NCBI GenBank assembly: GCA_947462495.1
Contig: CANHOY010000001.1
Location: 1-32,919, forward strand
DNA from: Bacteroidota bacterium
GTDB lineage: Bacteria > Bacteroidota > Bacteroidia > Chitinophagales > Chitinophagaceae
Direction: 5' to 3'
DNA length: 32,919 nt
Of this stretch, positions 9,163 to 16,500 are shown piece by piece. Within the stretch, counting starts at the first letter, position 1. Each line of letters opens with the position of its first letter. The position numbers and the translations under genes were made by a program. The notes beneath the pieces are model-generated. The model was not told the origin of the DNA and made no database searches. It was given only the letters and a program-made list of their open reading frames with translations.

Positions 9163-11156
9163 TTAAAATCTTCATTTGCCCCAGCTGAATTTCCAATAAA
9201 TATATTTTTATCACCAGTTTCTAAAAGTCCACCAGCATTATATCCCAAAGCCAAATTATAACTACCTGATGTATCAGATGTCAAGGCATTTACTCCAAAT
9301 GCAGAATTATAATTTCCGATTTTATTTGATAATAAAGACGTTCTTCCAAATCCACTATTCATAATGCCTTTAGTATTTGCGTTTAATGCATAATTTCCAA
9401 ATGCAGAATTTCTATGTCCTGTTGTATTATTTGAGAGAGTATAAGCGCCAAAAGCATTATTACAACAACCAGTTTCATTTAGTTTTAAAGCATCTATTCC
9501 AATCGCATTATTTTGAGTAGCCGCATTTTTTGTTAATGTTGATGAGCCTATACCAATACTATTATTCGCATTTTTACTATTAATTAATGCCTTGGATCCA
9601 ATTGCAATATTATTCCAACCGCTGTCAATTAAAAATAAAGAACTATCTCCAATTGCAATATTATTCTGACCAAATTCAGTTATTGAATTATCTTCTTTAA
9701 TAAATTTTAAGCTGTTTTTTTGCAACCTTATGTTATTTGTATCGATAATAAACATTGTATATATAGAATCTGGATTTATTTGTGTTCCGCTTGTTTTACC
9801 TGTTACAATCAAATCCCCATTAATAGTTACCTTCTTATTATCAAACTCTCCATAAATAAGAGGCGTCTTAGTTTTATTATTTGCAATGATTAATTTATTG
9901 CTCGTATTTAGGAATATCGAATCGCTTGCTGCTTTATAACCTAATATAACATTTCCACTTCCCCTTAAGTTGGTTGCAACAGCAGCCCCTATAATAACAT
10001 TCTTGCTTCCGTTGGAGGAAGTATCAGTAAGCATTTGAGAACCAATGATAATATTATCGTCACCATTATAATCGGGTGCCATATTATTTCCAATAGTAAC
10101 ATTTCTATTTACTTGCTTTGATCTATTAAAATTCTCAGAGCCAATTGCAACATTTGATTCTGCAGCTATTGCATATTGCATAGACCTACTTCCAATTGCA
10201 ACATTTTGATTAAATACAGGAGTAAGTGAACCTAATGTGCCATATGAAAATCTACCAGCTTCATGTCCTATTATAATATTATTTGCAGCCATTCCATTCA
10301 TATATTGTCCAGTATAATTCCCTAGCATAATATTTTGATTTGCTCCTCTTCCTGTTGATGAACCGATTCCCCAGCCAGATGCATTACCAATAAAAACATT
10401 ATCGTTATTATAGTTAGCATCAGAAAATTTTGGTAATAAAGCTCCTGCACTTTGGCCTATGGCAATATTTGCACTATTGGTAGCTACACTATCAAATAAG
10501 GCTAAAGCGTCATATCCAACTGCAATACCAGTTGGAATTTTAGAAGCAGAATCTTTAATGTATTTTAAAGTACCTGCTTTTATTCCAGCTAATTGTGCTA
10601 CAATTTTTGTAAGCGAATCAATTTTAGGGATATAAATTGCACCTCTATTATTGTTTAATATAATACTATCTCCTTTTTGTGTTAACTTAATTGTGCTTAA
10701 TATATTCTTAATGCTATCCACTCCAACGGAAGCAGCTCCTGCATTATTTGCATATAAAGCATAAGGGACAGATAAAAGTTGTGATGTTCCTACAAATACA
10801 AAGGCAGTACCTCCTGTTAAATCAAGCTCCACTTTCATATAATAGGGGAATAAACTCCATTGAACATCTGTCATTTTACCAGTAACAGCTTGACCATTAC
10901 CAATGATAACAGAGAATTGTCCATATGGATCGGTATTTACATTGTGTATTTCTTGATACCTAACTGAACCCAATTGTTGTGATTCTATTAAAGCAATTCT
11001 TAAAGAAATTACTTTACTAGCTATTGGTGTTCCAGCATTGGTTAAGGCTACCCCTTGATAATTAAATCCAAGTGGCGCTTGTGCACTTATATTGCTGATT
11101 GATAAAATAGCGGCTACAATAAATAAGCCAATAATTTTTTGAATATAGTTCCCCAT
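9156..11156 (-). CDS. N-terminal part of a second repeat fibre, ended early by a frameshift
   Basis: 666 residues from the ATG at 11156 to a TAA at 9156-9158. The signal peptide and N-terminal domain (about 1-145) are nearly the same as in the 2013-residue fibre. So is the later stretch GSKNVIIGAAVATNLRGSGN through TPLIYGEFDNKK. About ten 17-residue repeats then end at GNSAGANEDFKI. Directly downstream, in the -1 frame, the expected continuation SNRLVIHN...TPLIYGEFDNKK follows. Removing one TA from the ATATAAGT at the junction restores KISNRL, so the gene is broken by a 2-base insertion (or 1-base loss). It could be a real pseudogene, a variable site or an assembly error. The leader has the shared promoter/hairpin cassette. 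Confidence 0.85.
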   Translation of the reverse strand: MGNYIQKIIGLFIVAAILSISNISAQAPLGFNYQGVALTNAGTPIASKVISLRIALIESQQLGSVRYQEIHNVNTDPYGQFSVIIGNGQAVTGKMTDVQWSLFPYYMKVELDLTGGTAFVFVGTSQLLSVPYALYANNAGAASVGVDSIKNILSTIKLTQKGDSIILNNNRGAIYIPKIDSLTKIVAQLAGIKAGTLKYIKDSASKIPTGIAVGYDALALFDSVATNSANIAIGQSAGALLPKFSDANYNNDNVFIGNASGWGIGSSTGRGANQNIMLGNYTGQYMNGMAANNIIIGHEAGRFSYGTLGSLTPVFNQNVAIGSRSMQYAIAAESNVAIGSENFNRSKQVNRNVTIGNNMAPDYNGDDNIIIGSQMLTDTSSNGSKNVIIGAAVATNLRGSGNVILGYKAASDSIFLNTSNKLIIANNKTKTPLIYGEFDNKKVTINGDLIVTGKTSGTQINPDSIYTMFIIDTNNIRLQKNSLKFIKEDNSITEFGQNNIAIGDSSLFLIDSGWNNIAIGSKALINSKNANNSIGIGSSTLTKNAATQNNAIGIDALKLNETGCCNNAFGAYTLSNNTTGHRNSAFGNYALNANTKGIMNSGFGRTSLLSNKIGNYNSAFGVNALTSDTSGSYNLALGYNAGGLLETGDKNIFIGNSAGANEDFKI
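9170..9662 (-). repeat. Short repeat array just before the frameshift, about 10 units
   Basis: Ten units near 51 bp with more drift than the other arrays; one unit is 16 codons and one contains a CC pair (ETGCCNNAFG). Many carry NSAFG in place of NTAIG. Confidence 0.75.
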
Positions 11157-11185
11157 AGAAATGATTTTTAAATTTCATTTTAAGA

Positions 11186-11201
11186 CAGTTATAATTAACT
11201 G
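11186..11201 (-). promoter_or_regulatory. 5' leader hairpin of the second fibre gene
   Basis: CAGTTA/TAACTG with a 4-base loop, 29 bases upstream of the ATG at 11156. It is equivalent to the hairpins at 6361-6376 and 14194-14209. The surrounding leader (11154-11222) is almost identical in all three genes. Confidence 0.6.
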
Positions 11202-11214
11202 AATGGGGGTAGGG

Positions 11215-11222
11215 TAAAGGTA
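11215..11222 (-). promoter_or_regulatory. Probable -7 element of the second fibre gene
   Basis: TACCTTTA on the minus strand, at the same position relative to the hairpin as the perfect TACCTTTG of the large fibre. I see no TTG at the expected upstream distance, so this promoter may be weaker or depend on an activator. Confidence 0.45.
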
Positions 11223-11283
11223 GCCTTAAAGATTAATAAACTATATTATTTAATAAGGTGAAATGGTATAAATTTTATTTTCT

Positions 11284-11309
11284 TTGAGAATGTGCGTATT
11301 GATTCTCAA
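11284..11309 (-). terminator. Possible terminator hairpin after the small secreted-protein gene
   Basis: TTGAGAAT (284-291) pairs with ATTCTCAA (302-309) around a 10-base loop, about 85 bases beyond the stop at 11393. It is followed on the minus strand by an A/T-rich run without a clean U-tract. The rest of 11223-11392 shows no gene. Confidence 0.3.
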
Positions 11310-11392
11310 TAAGATAGAGAATATTGACTGGTTTTACTTAGAAATACATTTTGAATTTGCCATAGGTTGAAAACCAGGGGCTTATTATTTAA

Positions 11393-11959
11393 TCATCTAA
11401 AAAAGAAACCAGTTACTTTTTTAGGGCTATAAGTACTAATTGTTAAAGTAAAATATTCACTCATTATTTTTTCGCCCCCGAAAATTATATTTTGTTGTTT
11501 TATGCGTGCTAAATTTGCAAAATATTTATCAACTACTGTGAATCTATAAGTAATTGAATTATTATATTTATTGATATCGACTTTTATTTTATCCAGACTT
11601 ATTGATTTCAATTGATTATACATGGATTCAAAAATCGTAGAATCAATGAAATATTCAATTACAGTATTAGAAGCCCCGTATTTTTTTGATGTATGAAACT
11701 TAGATAATTTCCGAACAAATGGAGTTATTCTAAAATTTATATCTATATTTTGGTTTGATTGAAATGCCCATAATGCAATACCTTCATTGCTTTTATTATA
11801 GTTTCGATTTACTAGGAAATATTTTTTTGAGTTTAAAAAAATATTTAAAGAATCAATACTTTCAGTTTTGAATACTGTTTCCATCTCAGTTAGACTTAAT
11901 TGCTGCGCTTTGGTTTGTATAACTCCCAAAATAAGTAGGGTAGATAAAATCCATCTCAT
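11393..11959 (-). CDS. Small secreted protein of unknown function
   Basis: 188 residues. An N-terminal signal peptide (about 1-18, ending TKA before QQ) indicates export to the periplasm or beyond; there is no lipobox, barrel or sorting domain. The mature part alternates polar beta-like segments with a YxxxNRNYNKSNEG region and ends FTLTISTYSPKKVTGFFFR. I do not recognise the family. The gene starts 12 bases after the stop of the upstream barrel-domain gene and is the last gene of the four-gene run beginning at 14164, so it is probably co-transcribed with it. Confidence 0.65.
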   Translation of the reverse strand: MRWILSTLLILGVIQTKAQQLSLTEMETVFKTESIDSLNIFLNSKKYFLVNRNYNKSNEGIALWAFQSNQNIDINFRITPFVRKLSKFHTSKKYGASNTVIEYFIDSTIFESMYNQLKSISLDKIKVDINKYNNSITYRFTVVDKYFANLARIKQQNIIFGGEKIMSEYFTLTISTYSPKKVTGFFFR

Positions 11960-11971
11960 AAATCGATATTT

Positions 11972-12928
11972 TTAAGAATTTCTGCTATTTTTTAAATTAT
12001 TTGGACTTTTTGGAGATTCGGAGATTTTCAAATAAGCACGATTTTTTTTATTTTTTTTTGCCACTCCCTTTCCTTCTATGAAAATAGTGAAATTTTTAAA
12101 CTCATAGGAATAGGAAGAATTTGCAATAGGCTGATTTGTATAAGAAAATGCCGCGTATAGGTTGGCATCTTTTAATGGGAACTTATATCTTAAACCTAAA
12201 TTATATCCTAATGTATTTGATTGAAAATCGGAATATCCTTGGAAGTAATTACTACCTGTTCTATAATATCCACCTGAATTATGAAAGAAAAATTGATAAG
12301 AAGGGCCAACGGTAAACAAGTCGGGCATAAAAAATAAATCTTTCGGCTTTTCTTTAAATAACTTAAAAATTAAACCGCCATTCAAATCTAGTATGGTTAT
12401 ATTATTTAAATTTGATTCGGAATTATTTGTATTTGTCCCAATAATTATTGAATTAGAGATAAACAAATTAACTCTATCATTTAATTTTAATGTCGAACCC
12501 AGGCCTAAGCTAAAAGCATTTTGAGTCAACATTGGATATTCCTCATTTTGATTACCGTTTTTAATTATTGTTCCTAGCTTTGTTATACCCATTGACAAAT
12601 TAAAGTCCATTCCTTGCCCAATTTTATAACTTTTGACTGAATCATTTTTATTAATGATATTTTTGGAAGTATCAATTTTCGTTAATTGCTCATCGTAAAA
12701 ATTGTCTTTAGTTCCATTTTTATATGTTATAGACTTTAGGTCTTTTATTAATATGGTATAAATGGGGCCATTTAAATTTTCAAACTTTCTGTATTTTACT
12801 TCTGAAAGCGTTACTTCTAAAACTTTAGAGGGTACTTCTTCTCCAGATTTTTTTATTAATATATCTTGTGAGTATAAGCTGCTATTTAAAAAATAAGAAA
12901 TTAGAATTAGTATAATTATTTTTTTCAT
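11972..12928 (-). CDS. Outer-membrane-associated protein with KKxGEE N-terminal domain and predicted barrel
   Basis: 318 residues. A signal peptide (about 1-20) leads into ILIKKSGEEVPSKVLEV, SEVKYRKFEN and GPIYTILIKDLKSITYKNG. This N-terminal domain (about 21-75) is common in Bacteroidota proteins of unknown function and is repeated in the neighbour at 12988-13566. From about residue 108 the sequence has amphipathic strands with aromatic ends (MDFNLSMGITKLG, FSLGLGSTLKLNDRVNLF, LGYNLGLRYKFPL), consistent with an outer-membrane beta-barrel. The C-terminus is unusual for a barrel: a basic tail rich in K, N and S (ISESPKSPNNLKNSRNS) instead of a terminal aromatic. No enzyme motif is seen. The role is unknown. 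Confidence 0.65.
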   Translation of the reverse strand: MKKIIILILISYFLNSSLYSQDILIKKSGEEVPSKVLEVTLSEVKYRKFENLNGPIYTILIKDLKSITYKNGTKDNFYDEQLTKIDTSKNIINKNDSVKSYKIGQGMDFNLSMGITKLGTIIKNGNQNEEYPMLTQNAFSLGLGSTLKLNDRVNLFISNSIIIGTNTNNSESNLNNITILDLNGGLIFKLFKEKPKDLFFMPDLFTVGPSYQFFFHNSGGYYRTGSNYFQGYSDFQSNTLGYNLGLRYKFPLKDANLYAAFSYTNQPIANSSYSYEFKNFTIFIEGKGVAKKNKKNRAYLKISESPKSPNNLKNSRNS

Positions 12929-12987
12929 TCTTTTGACTTTTTAATCTTTCTTAGACAAACTTTTTAAGGGGGGAGATAATCTATCTA

Positions 12988-13566
12988 TTAATTACCAGCG
13001 TTGCTTTGTCCAATTAGAAATAATACTATTGCTAAATTAAAGCCGGTTCCGAGCAAAAACTTATTATAAATTTTCTTTTTTCTTATTTTAATAGCCATTT
13101 GCTTGTAACCATTTTTATATTCTGTATTATTAATAAGTGCCTTATTTAAATAGTTTAAATTTTCATCTTTTATTTCTTTATTACTTTCAATTGCGGCGGC
13201 TATTCCGCCTACTAAAGGTGTTAATAAGGAGGTTGTAGTGAGTACTAATGATTCATCTGATTTAGGCACGTAATAAAATTTTGATGCATCTAATTGGCCT
13301 TGTTCAAAATTTGAAATACTTGGAGTGTCTTGTGTAAATAAGTCTTTTGATCCATTTTCGTATCGGATGATTAAAACATCTTTTATTAGCAAAGAATAAA
13401 TAGGACCTTCTAAGTTCTCAAATTTTTTATACTTTATTTCGGAAAGGGTGACCTCAGTTACTTTAGCTTTTATATCTTCCCCGTTCTTTTTTGTAATTAA
13501 GTCCTGTCCAAAAGATAAAATTGACATACAGGATAATGCCCAAGCAGTAAAAAATATTTTTTTCAT
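12988..13566 (-). CDS. Secreted/membrane protein sharing the KKxGEE N-terminal domain
   Basis: 192 residues from the ATG at 13566 (start MKKIFFTAW). An alternative start four codons upstream would overlap the previous stop, and MKK gives a normal signal peptide. After the signal peptide come LITKKNGEDIKAKVTEV, SEIKYKKFEN and GPIYSLLIKDVLIIRYENG, closely matching the N-terminus of the downstream protein. A hydrophobic stretch (SLLTPLVGGIAAAIE) and a C-terminal helix (FLLGTGFNLAIVLFLIG) follow, with a basic IKIRKKKIYNK segment before the helix, so the protein is probably membrane-anchored at its C-terminus. The start is only one base beyond the stop of the barrel gene (TAAAATG), implying translational coupling. 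Function unknown. Confidence 0.65.
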   Translation of the reverse strand: MKKIFFTAWALSCMSILSFGQDLITKKNGEDIKAKVTEVTLSEIKYKKFENLEGPIYSLLIKDVLIIRYENGSKDLFTQDTPSISNFEQGQLDASKFYYVPKSDESLVLTTTSLLTPLVGGIAAAIESNKEIKDENLNYLNKALINNTEYKNGYKQMAIKIRKKKIYNKFLLGTGFNLAIVLFLIGQSNAGN

Positions 13567-13567
13567 T

Positions 13568-14164
13568 TTAAAAAGCATAACTTAATACAACGCTTAAAGA
13601 ATTATTTTTAATGGTTGAGTTTAGCCCGGTACCTTGGAATGCAATAGTACTAGTACTACTCATGATATTTGATAAGCCGTATCCATATCTAAATCCTGCA
13701 TGTATTTTTTCAGTTAGTTTAATGCCGCCTCCAAATACAAATTGGATATCGGTTGTTTTAAAATTAGTCTTTTTTACTGCCGTATCAGATTTTGAGCTGG
13801 CTCCTAATAAGAGTCCAAATTGTGGTCCTGCCTCTACATATAGAATATCGGTCAATGCAAATTTAAATAATAGTGGAATGCTTATATAGCTTAGATCGAT
13901 ACTATCTGCCATAGTTCCCATTACTTGATATAATATTTCAGGTTGAATTGATACACTTTCATTAAGCTCATAATTTAAAAAGCCACCCACGACATATTTT
14001 GTTGACTTTGAGGTATTAACATCAAGCCCATTTAATGATATTTTCCAGGAAGGATAATTAACACCCCCTTTTAAACCAAAAGTAGTTTGAGCTTGTATTT
14101 GACTTGTTGATAATAAAGTCGCAATTAGAATTAAGCCTAATATTTTTTGAATATAATTCCCCAT
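13568..14164 (-). CDS. Small outer-membrane beta-barrel protein (OMP_b-brl_2 / PorT-like type)
   Basis: 198 residues. A signal peptide begins MGNYIQKILGL, near-identical to that of the two fibre proteins, and ends IQA before QT. The mature protein begins FGLKGGVNYPSW and has the features of the Bacteroidota small-barrel family: SIQPEILYQ, YISIPLLFKF, LYVEAGPQFGLLLGA, FVFGGGIKL, AGFRYGYGLSNI, and a terminal LSVVLSYAF with a C-terminal Phe. These proteins are eight-stranded outer-membrane barrels whose specific jobs mostly remain unknown. It is the first gene of a four-gene run and carries the shared leader cassette at 14162-14230. Only the signal peptide, not the mature part, resembles the fibres, so the leader and signal peptide appear to have moved as one unit. 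Confidence 0.8.
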   Translation of the reverse strand: MGNYIQKILGLILIATLLSTSQIQAQTTFGLKGGVNYPSWKISLNGLDVNTSKSTKYVVGGFLNYELNESVSIQPEILYQVMGTMADSIDLSYISIPLLFKFALTDILYVEAGPQFGLLLGASSKSDTAVKKTNFKTTDIQFVFGGGIKLTEKIHAGFRYGYGLSNIMSSTSTIAFQGTGLNSTIKNNSLSVVLSYAF

Positions 14165-14193
14165 ACAAATGATTTTTAAAATTCATTTTTAGA

Positions 14194-14209
14194 CAGTTAG
14201 AATTAACTG
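14194..14209 (-). promoter_or_regulatory. 5' leader hairpin of the barrel-protein gene
   Basis: CAGTTA/TAACTG with a 4-base loop, 29 bases upstream of the ATG at 14164. It is the third copy of the leader hairpin. Its TACCTTTA element lies at 14223-14230. Confidence 0.6.
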
Positions 14210-14222
14210 AATGGGGGTAGGG

Positions 14223-14230
14223 TAAAGGTA
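14223..14230 (-). promoter_or_regulatory. Probable -7 element of the barrel-protein gene
   Basis: TACCTTTA on the minus strand, in the same place as in the fibre leaders. No convincing TTG is visible 19-21 bases upstream. Confidence 0.4.
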
Positions 14231-14285
14231 CAGCTGTTATATTAATCTTTATCTTAATTTTTGTACTTATTTGGGTGTTGGAGGA

Positions 14286-14314
14286 GGGATGCCGGAGCTT
14301 TGCTCCGGCATCCC
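14286..14314. repeat. GC-rich perfect hairpin
   Basis: A 13-base perfect stem (14286-14298 with 14302-14314) closed by TTT. It is far more GC-rich than its surroundings. It overlaps the first copy of a 43-bp direct repeat, and a degenerate version of the hairpin precedes the second copy. It resembles dispersed intergenic REP-like elements; mobility is not shown. Confidence 0.7.
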
Positions 14315-14411
14315 GGGGGTCTGAAAATAACAAGCGCAACGCATCGAGTGCTTTCCGGATTGCCGTCGCTTTGCTCCGGCATCCCGGGGGTCTGAAAATA
14401 AAAAGCGCAAC
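14298..14411. repeat. Pair of 43-bp direct repeats
   Basis: 14298-14340 and 14369-14411 match at 42 of 43 positions (CAAG versus AAAG near the end) and lie 71 bp apart. Small perfect stems follow at 14417-14429 (GCGCG/CGCGC) and 14461-14474 (CGAAAC/GTTTCG). Open frames crossing this area have no protein-like character. I see no gene in 14231-14490. Confidence 0.75.
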
Positions 14412-14490
14412 CCAGAGCGCGCTTCGCGCCCTCGTGTTTTTAATTCATCCACTTCAATCTCGAAACAAGTTTCGGATCTCGTGGCTAAAT

Positions 14491-14521
14491 TAAAAACCCA
14501 CCCCGTGTTCCGGGGTGGGTT
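14491..14521 (-). terminator. Rho-independent terminator of tRNA-Ser
   Basis: AACCCACCCCG (14495-14505) pairs perfectly with CGGGGTGGGTT (14511-14521) around a 5-base loop. On the minus strand the stem is followed by TTTTTAATTT, so it ends transcription coming from the tRNA gene just upstream. Confidence 0.85.
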
Positions 14522-14536
14522 GCTCTTTCTATTTTG

Positions 14537-14621
14537 CAGAGAGGAAGGGATTCGAACCCCCGATACGTTGCCGTATACACGCTTTCCAAGCGTGCTCCTT
14601 AAACCACTCGGACACCTCTCT
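14537..14621 (-). tRNA. tRNA-Ser (anticodon GGA)
   Basis: The minus strand folds as a class II tRNA: acceptor AGAGAGG pairs with CCTCTCT plus discriminator G; D-arm TCCGAGTGGTTTAAGGA; anticodon arm CACGC-TTGGAAA-GCGTG with GGA at 14587-14585 (reads UCC/UCU). A long variable arm with stem ATACG/CGTAT and the T-loop GTTCGAATC follow. The long variable arm and anticodon both indicate serine. CCA is not encoded. A TAACTTCG at 14639-14632, one base from the TAnnTTTG consensus, may be its -7 element. Confidence 0.95.
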
Positions 14622-14665
14622 ATTAGGGCAGCGAAGTTAAAATAAATACTTGAGTTTATTGGCCT

Positions 14666-15109
14666 TTAATGCTCTTTTCTATTATGATCCATTCGCTCAT
14701 TGTATTCCAAAGGCTCGTTTTTCCAATTTTTATTATAAGAGACAAACCATCCTAACCAGATGGATCTGGATAATCGCATAATTAAAGGTTGTGTAAAAAG
14801 TAACAATACGATGGCCGTACCCATCCAATAAAATATTCTATTGTCGTCCAAATCAAAAGTCATACCTATCAATACCTTCCATGCCACAAAAGTGGATACA
14901 AAATAAGCCACCGTTAAAGCATAACTCACATAGCCTGTTCCATAATAAAATCCCAATTCTATTTCGGTTGGTTGCCCACACACTGGACACCTTTCATTCA
15001 TTTTAGTAATGGCAGATAAGTCGTATGGATTGCTGGATACAAATAATTTTCCTTCTCTACACCTTGGACATTTGTTGTTTAGGGTGCTCCACAAATAATT
15101 TTTCGGCAT
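14666..15109 (-). CDS. DUF983 family membrane protein with zinc-ribbon-like cysteines
   Basis: 147 residues. CPRC (14-17) and CPVC (41-44) form a likely four-Cys metal site in the N-terminal cytoplasmic part. This is followed by GFYYGTGYVSYALTVAYF and two hydrophobic helices (about 57-78 and 90-112). This pattern is the DUF983 family, widespread in Bacteroidota and Alphaproteobacteria, with no established function. The ATG is only 4 bases from a perfect TACCTTTG element at 15121-15114, so it probably has its own short-leader promoter as well as lying 58 bases after murF. Confidence 0.85.
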   Translation of the reverse strand: MPKNYLWSTLNNKCPRCREGKLFVSSNPYDLSAITKMNERCPVCGQPTEIELGFYYGTGYVSYALTVAYFVSTFVAWKVLIGMTFDLDDNRIFYWMGTAIVLLLFTQPLIMRLSRSIWLGWFVSYNKNWKNEPLEYNERMDHNRKEH

Positions 15110-15113
15110 GCCG

Positions 15114-15121
15114 CAAAGGTA
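15114..15121 (-). promoter_or_regulatory. -7 element directly upstream of the DUF983 gene
   Basis: TACCTTTG on the minus strand ends 4 bases before the ATG. The transcript would be nearly leaderless if initiation occurs at the usual distance. No clear TTG lies at the expected spacing. Confidence 0.45.
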
Positions 15122-15167
15122 TCAAATTATTAAGGAAGTTTTGTATTTAATGAAAGAAGAGTAATAG

Positions 15168-16487
15168 CTAATTGGATGCTATTAATTGCTCCATTTGTAT
15201 GCCTCTAGACCCCTTAATTAAAAAGTAATGGTTTTCGTAATTTTGGGTATCCAACCAAGCTTTGGCAGCGTTGACTGTTTCAAAATAATGATAGTCGTGG
15301 GTGCAGCTTTCAAATTCTTTGCCTACTAAAACTACTTTTTTGAAAGGGTAGGCATTAATCAAATTAATTATTTGCTGATGCTCTTCATCGCTACTAGTAC
15401 CCATTTCTCTCATGCCCCCTATGCACAATATTTTTGAATCACTTTCAATGCCTGCAAAATTTTCAATAGCTACTTTCATACTACTTGGATTCGCATTGTA
15501 AGCATCTAATATTACTTGATTATTTTTCCAAGTGATTAATTGTGAACGACTATTGGTGGGTTGATAATTTTCAATAGAGGCAATAATTTTTTCAACAGGT
15601 ACTTCGCAGTATAAGCCTATACTAATAGCGGCTAGTACATTGGGTATATTATAGGCGCCTACCAATTGCGTTTTTATAATTTTATTTTCTATACTTGCAT
15701 TCCCAGCTTTGGTAATAGTAATTTGCAACAAACCTCCTTGACTACTTTGTGCTGCTCCTTGCAAGCTACCGCTATTGGTTCCGTAAGAAATGATATTTTG
15801 TATGCCTTTGCTCATTGTGTTCAAGTAATCATAATCACTATTGATAAAAGCGGTCCCCTCGTGTTTTTTTAAATAATCAAACAATTCGCCTTTCCCTTTT
15901 TTAACACCTTCTTCGCTGCCAAACCCTTCTAAGTGTGCTTTACCGCAGTTATTAATTAATCCATGTGTGGGTAAAGTGTAACTGCAATAACTTTCAATTT
16001 CATGTATATGATTCGCACCCATTTCAATGATTACATATTGCGCATCTTTTTTTATACTTAATAAAGTAAGCGGTACGCCTATATGATTGTTTAAATTTCC
16101 TTGTGTAGTATAGGTTTTGTAATGACTACTTAGCACCGCCATTGCCAATTCTTTAGTAGTGGTTTTTCCATTGCTTCCAGTGATGGCTATAAATGGAATG
16201 GTAAATTGTTGACGATGATATTTTGCAAGGGCTTGCAAAATAGTTAACACGTCTTCTACTAAAATGATTCTTTCTTGTAAACTGGCTGATGCATTAATAT
16301 TTTCATCTACAATAGAAAAGGCTGCGCCTTGTTCTAATGCTTGTACAGCAAATTCATTTCCATTAAAGTTGGGCCCTTTTAATGCAAAATACAAATCGCC
16401 TTTTTGCAATTTTCTGGTATCTGTTTGCACTTGTGGATGCAACTTAAAAATTTCATATAAAGAAGTAATGGAAGTAAGCTGCTTCAT
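15168..16487 (-). CDS. murF: UDP-N-acetylmuramoyl-tripeptide--D-alanyl-D-alanine ligase
   Basis: 439 residues, normal for MurF. The protein adds D-Ala-D-Ala to UDP-MurNAc-tripeptide with ATP in the cytoplasm, the last soluble step of peptidoglycan precursor assembly. The N-terminal substrate domain has DTRKLQKGDLYFALKG (about 23-38). The ATP-binding P-loop is TGSNGKTTTKE (103-113). The central-domain motifs GNLNNHIGVPLTLL, EMGANHIHEI and NCGKAHLEGFGS follow, then DAYNANPSSMKVAI in the C-terminal domain. It lies 13 bases downstream of ispF and is probably in one transcript with gldJ and ispF. Confidence 0.95.
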   Translation of the reverse strand: MKQLTSITSLYEIFKLHPQVQTDTRKLQKGDLYFALKGPNFNGNEFAVQALEQGAAFSIVDENINASASLQERIILVEDVLTILQALAKYHRQQFTIPFIAITGSNGKTTTKELAMAVLSSHYKTYTTQGNLNNHIGVPLTLLSIKKDAQYVIIEMGANHIHEIESYCSYTLPTHGLINNCGKAHLEGFGSEEGVKKGKGELFDYLKKHEGTAFINSDYDYLNTMSKGIQNIISYGTNSGSLQGAAQSSQGGLLQITITKAGNASIENKIIKTQLVGAYNIPNVLAAISIGLYCEVPVEKIIASIENYQPTNSRSQLITWKNNQVILDAYNANPSSMKVAIENFAGIESDSKILCIGGMREMGTSSDEEHQQIINLINAYPFKKVVLVGKEFESCTHDYHYFETVNAAKAWLDTQNYENHYFLIKGSRGIQMEQLIASN

Positions 16488-16500
16488 AATGGTAGCAGTT

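Noticed and set aside
9150..9170. Programmed -1 ribosomal frameshift joining the two fibre parts
   Set aside because: The -1 frame has a TAA (9163-9165) just before the junction, leaving only a few codons for slippage, and no canonical slippery heptamer fits them. A simple indel explains it better.
14058..14339. Small frame overlapping the barrel gene start (and the matching out-of-frame ATG in the second fibre leader)
   Set aside because: It is the signal-peptide region read in another frame; the ATG is conserved only because the leader DNA is, and its frame relation differs among the three genes.
14267..14493. Short frames on both strands across the GC-rich repeat
   Set aside because: They exist because the 43-bp repeat lacks stops; no start context and no protein-like composition.
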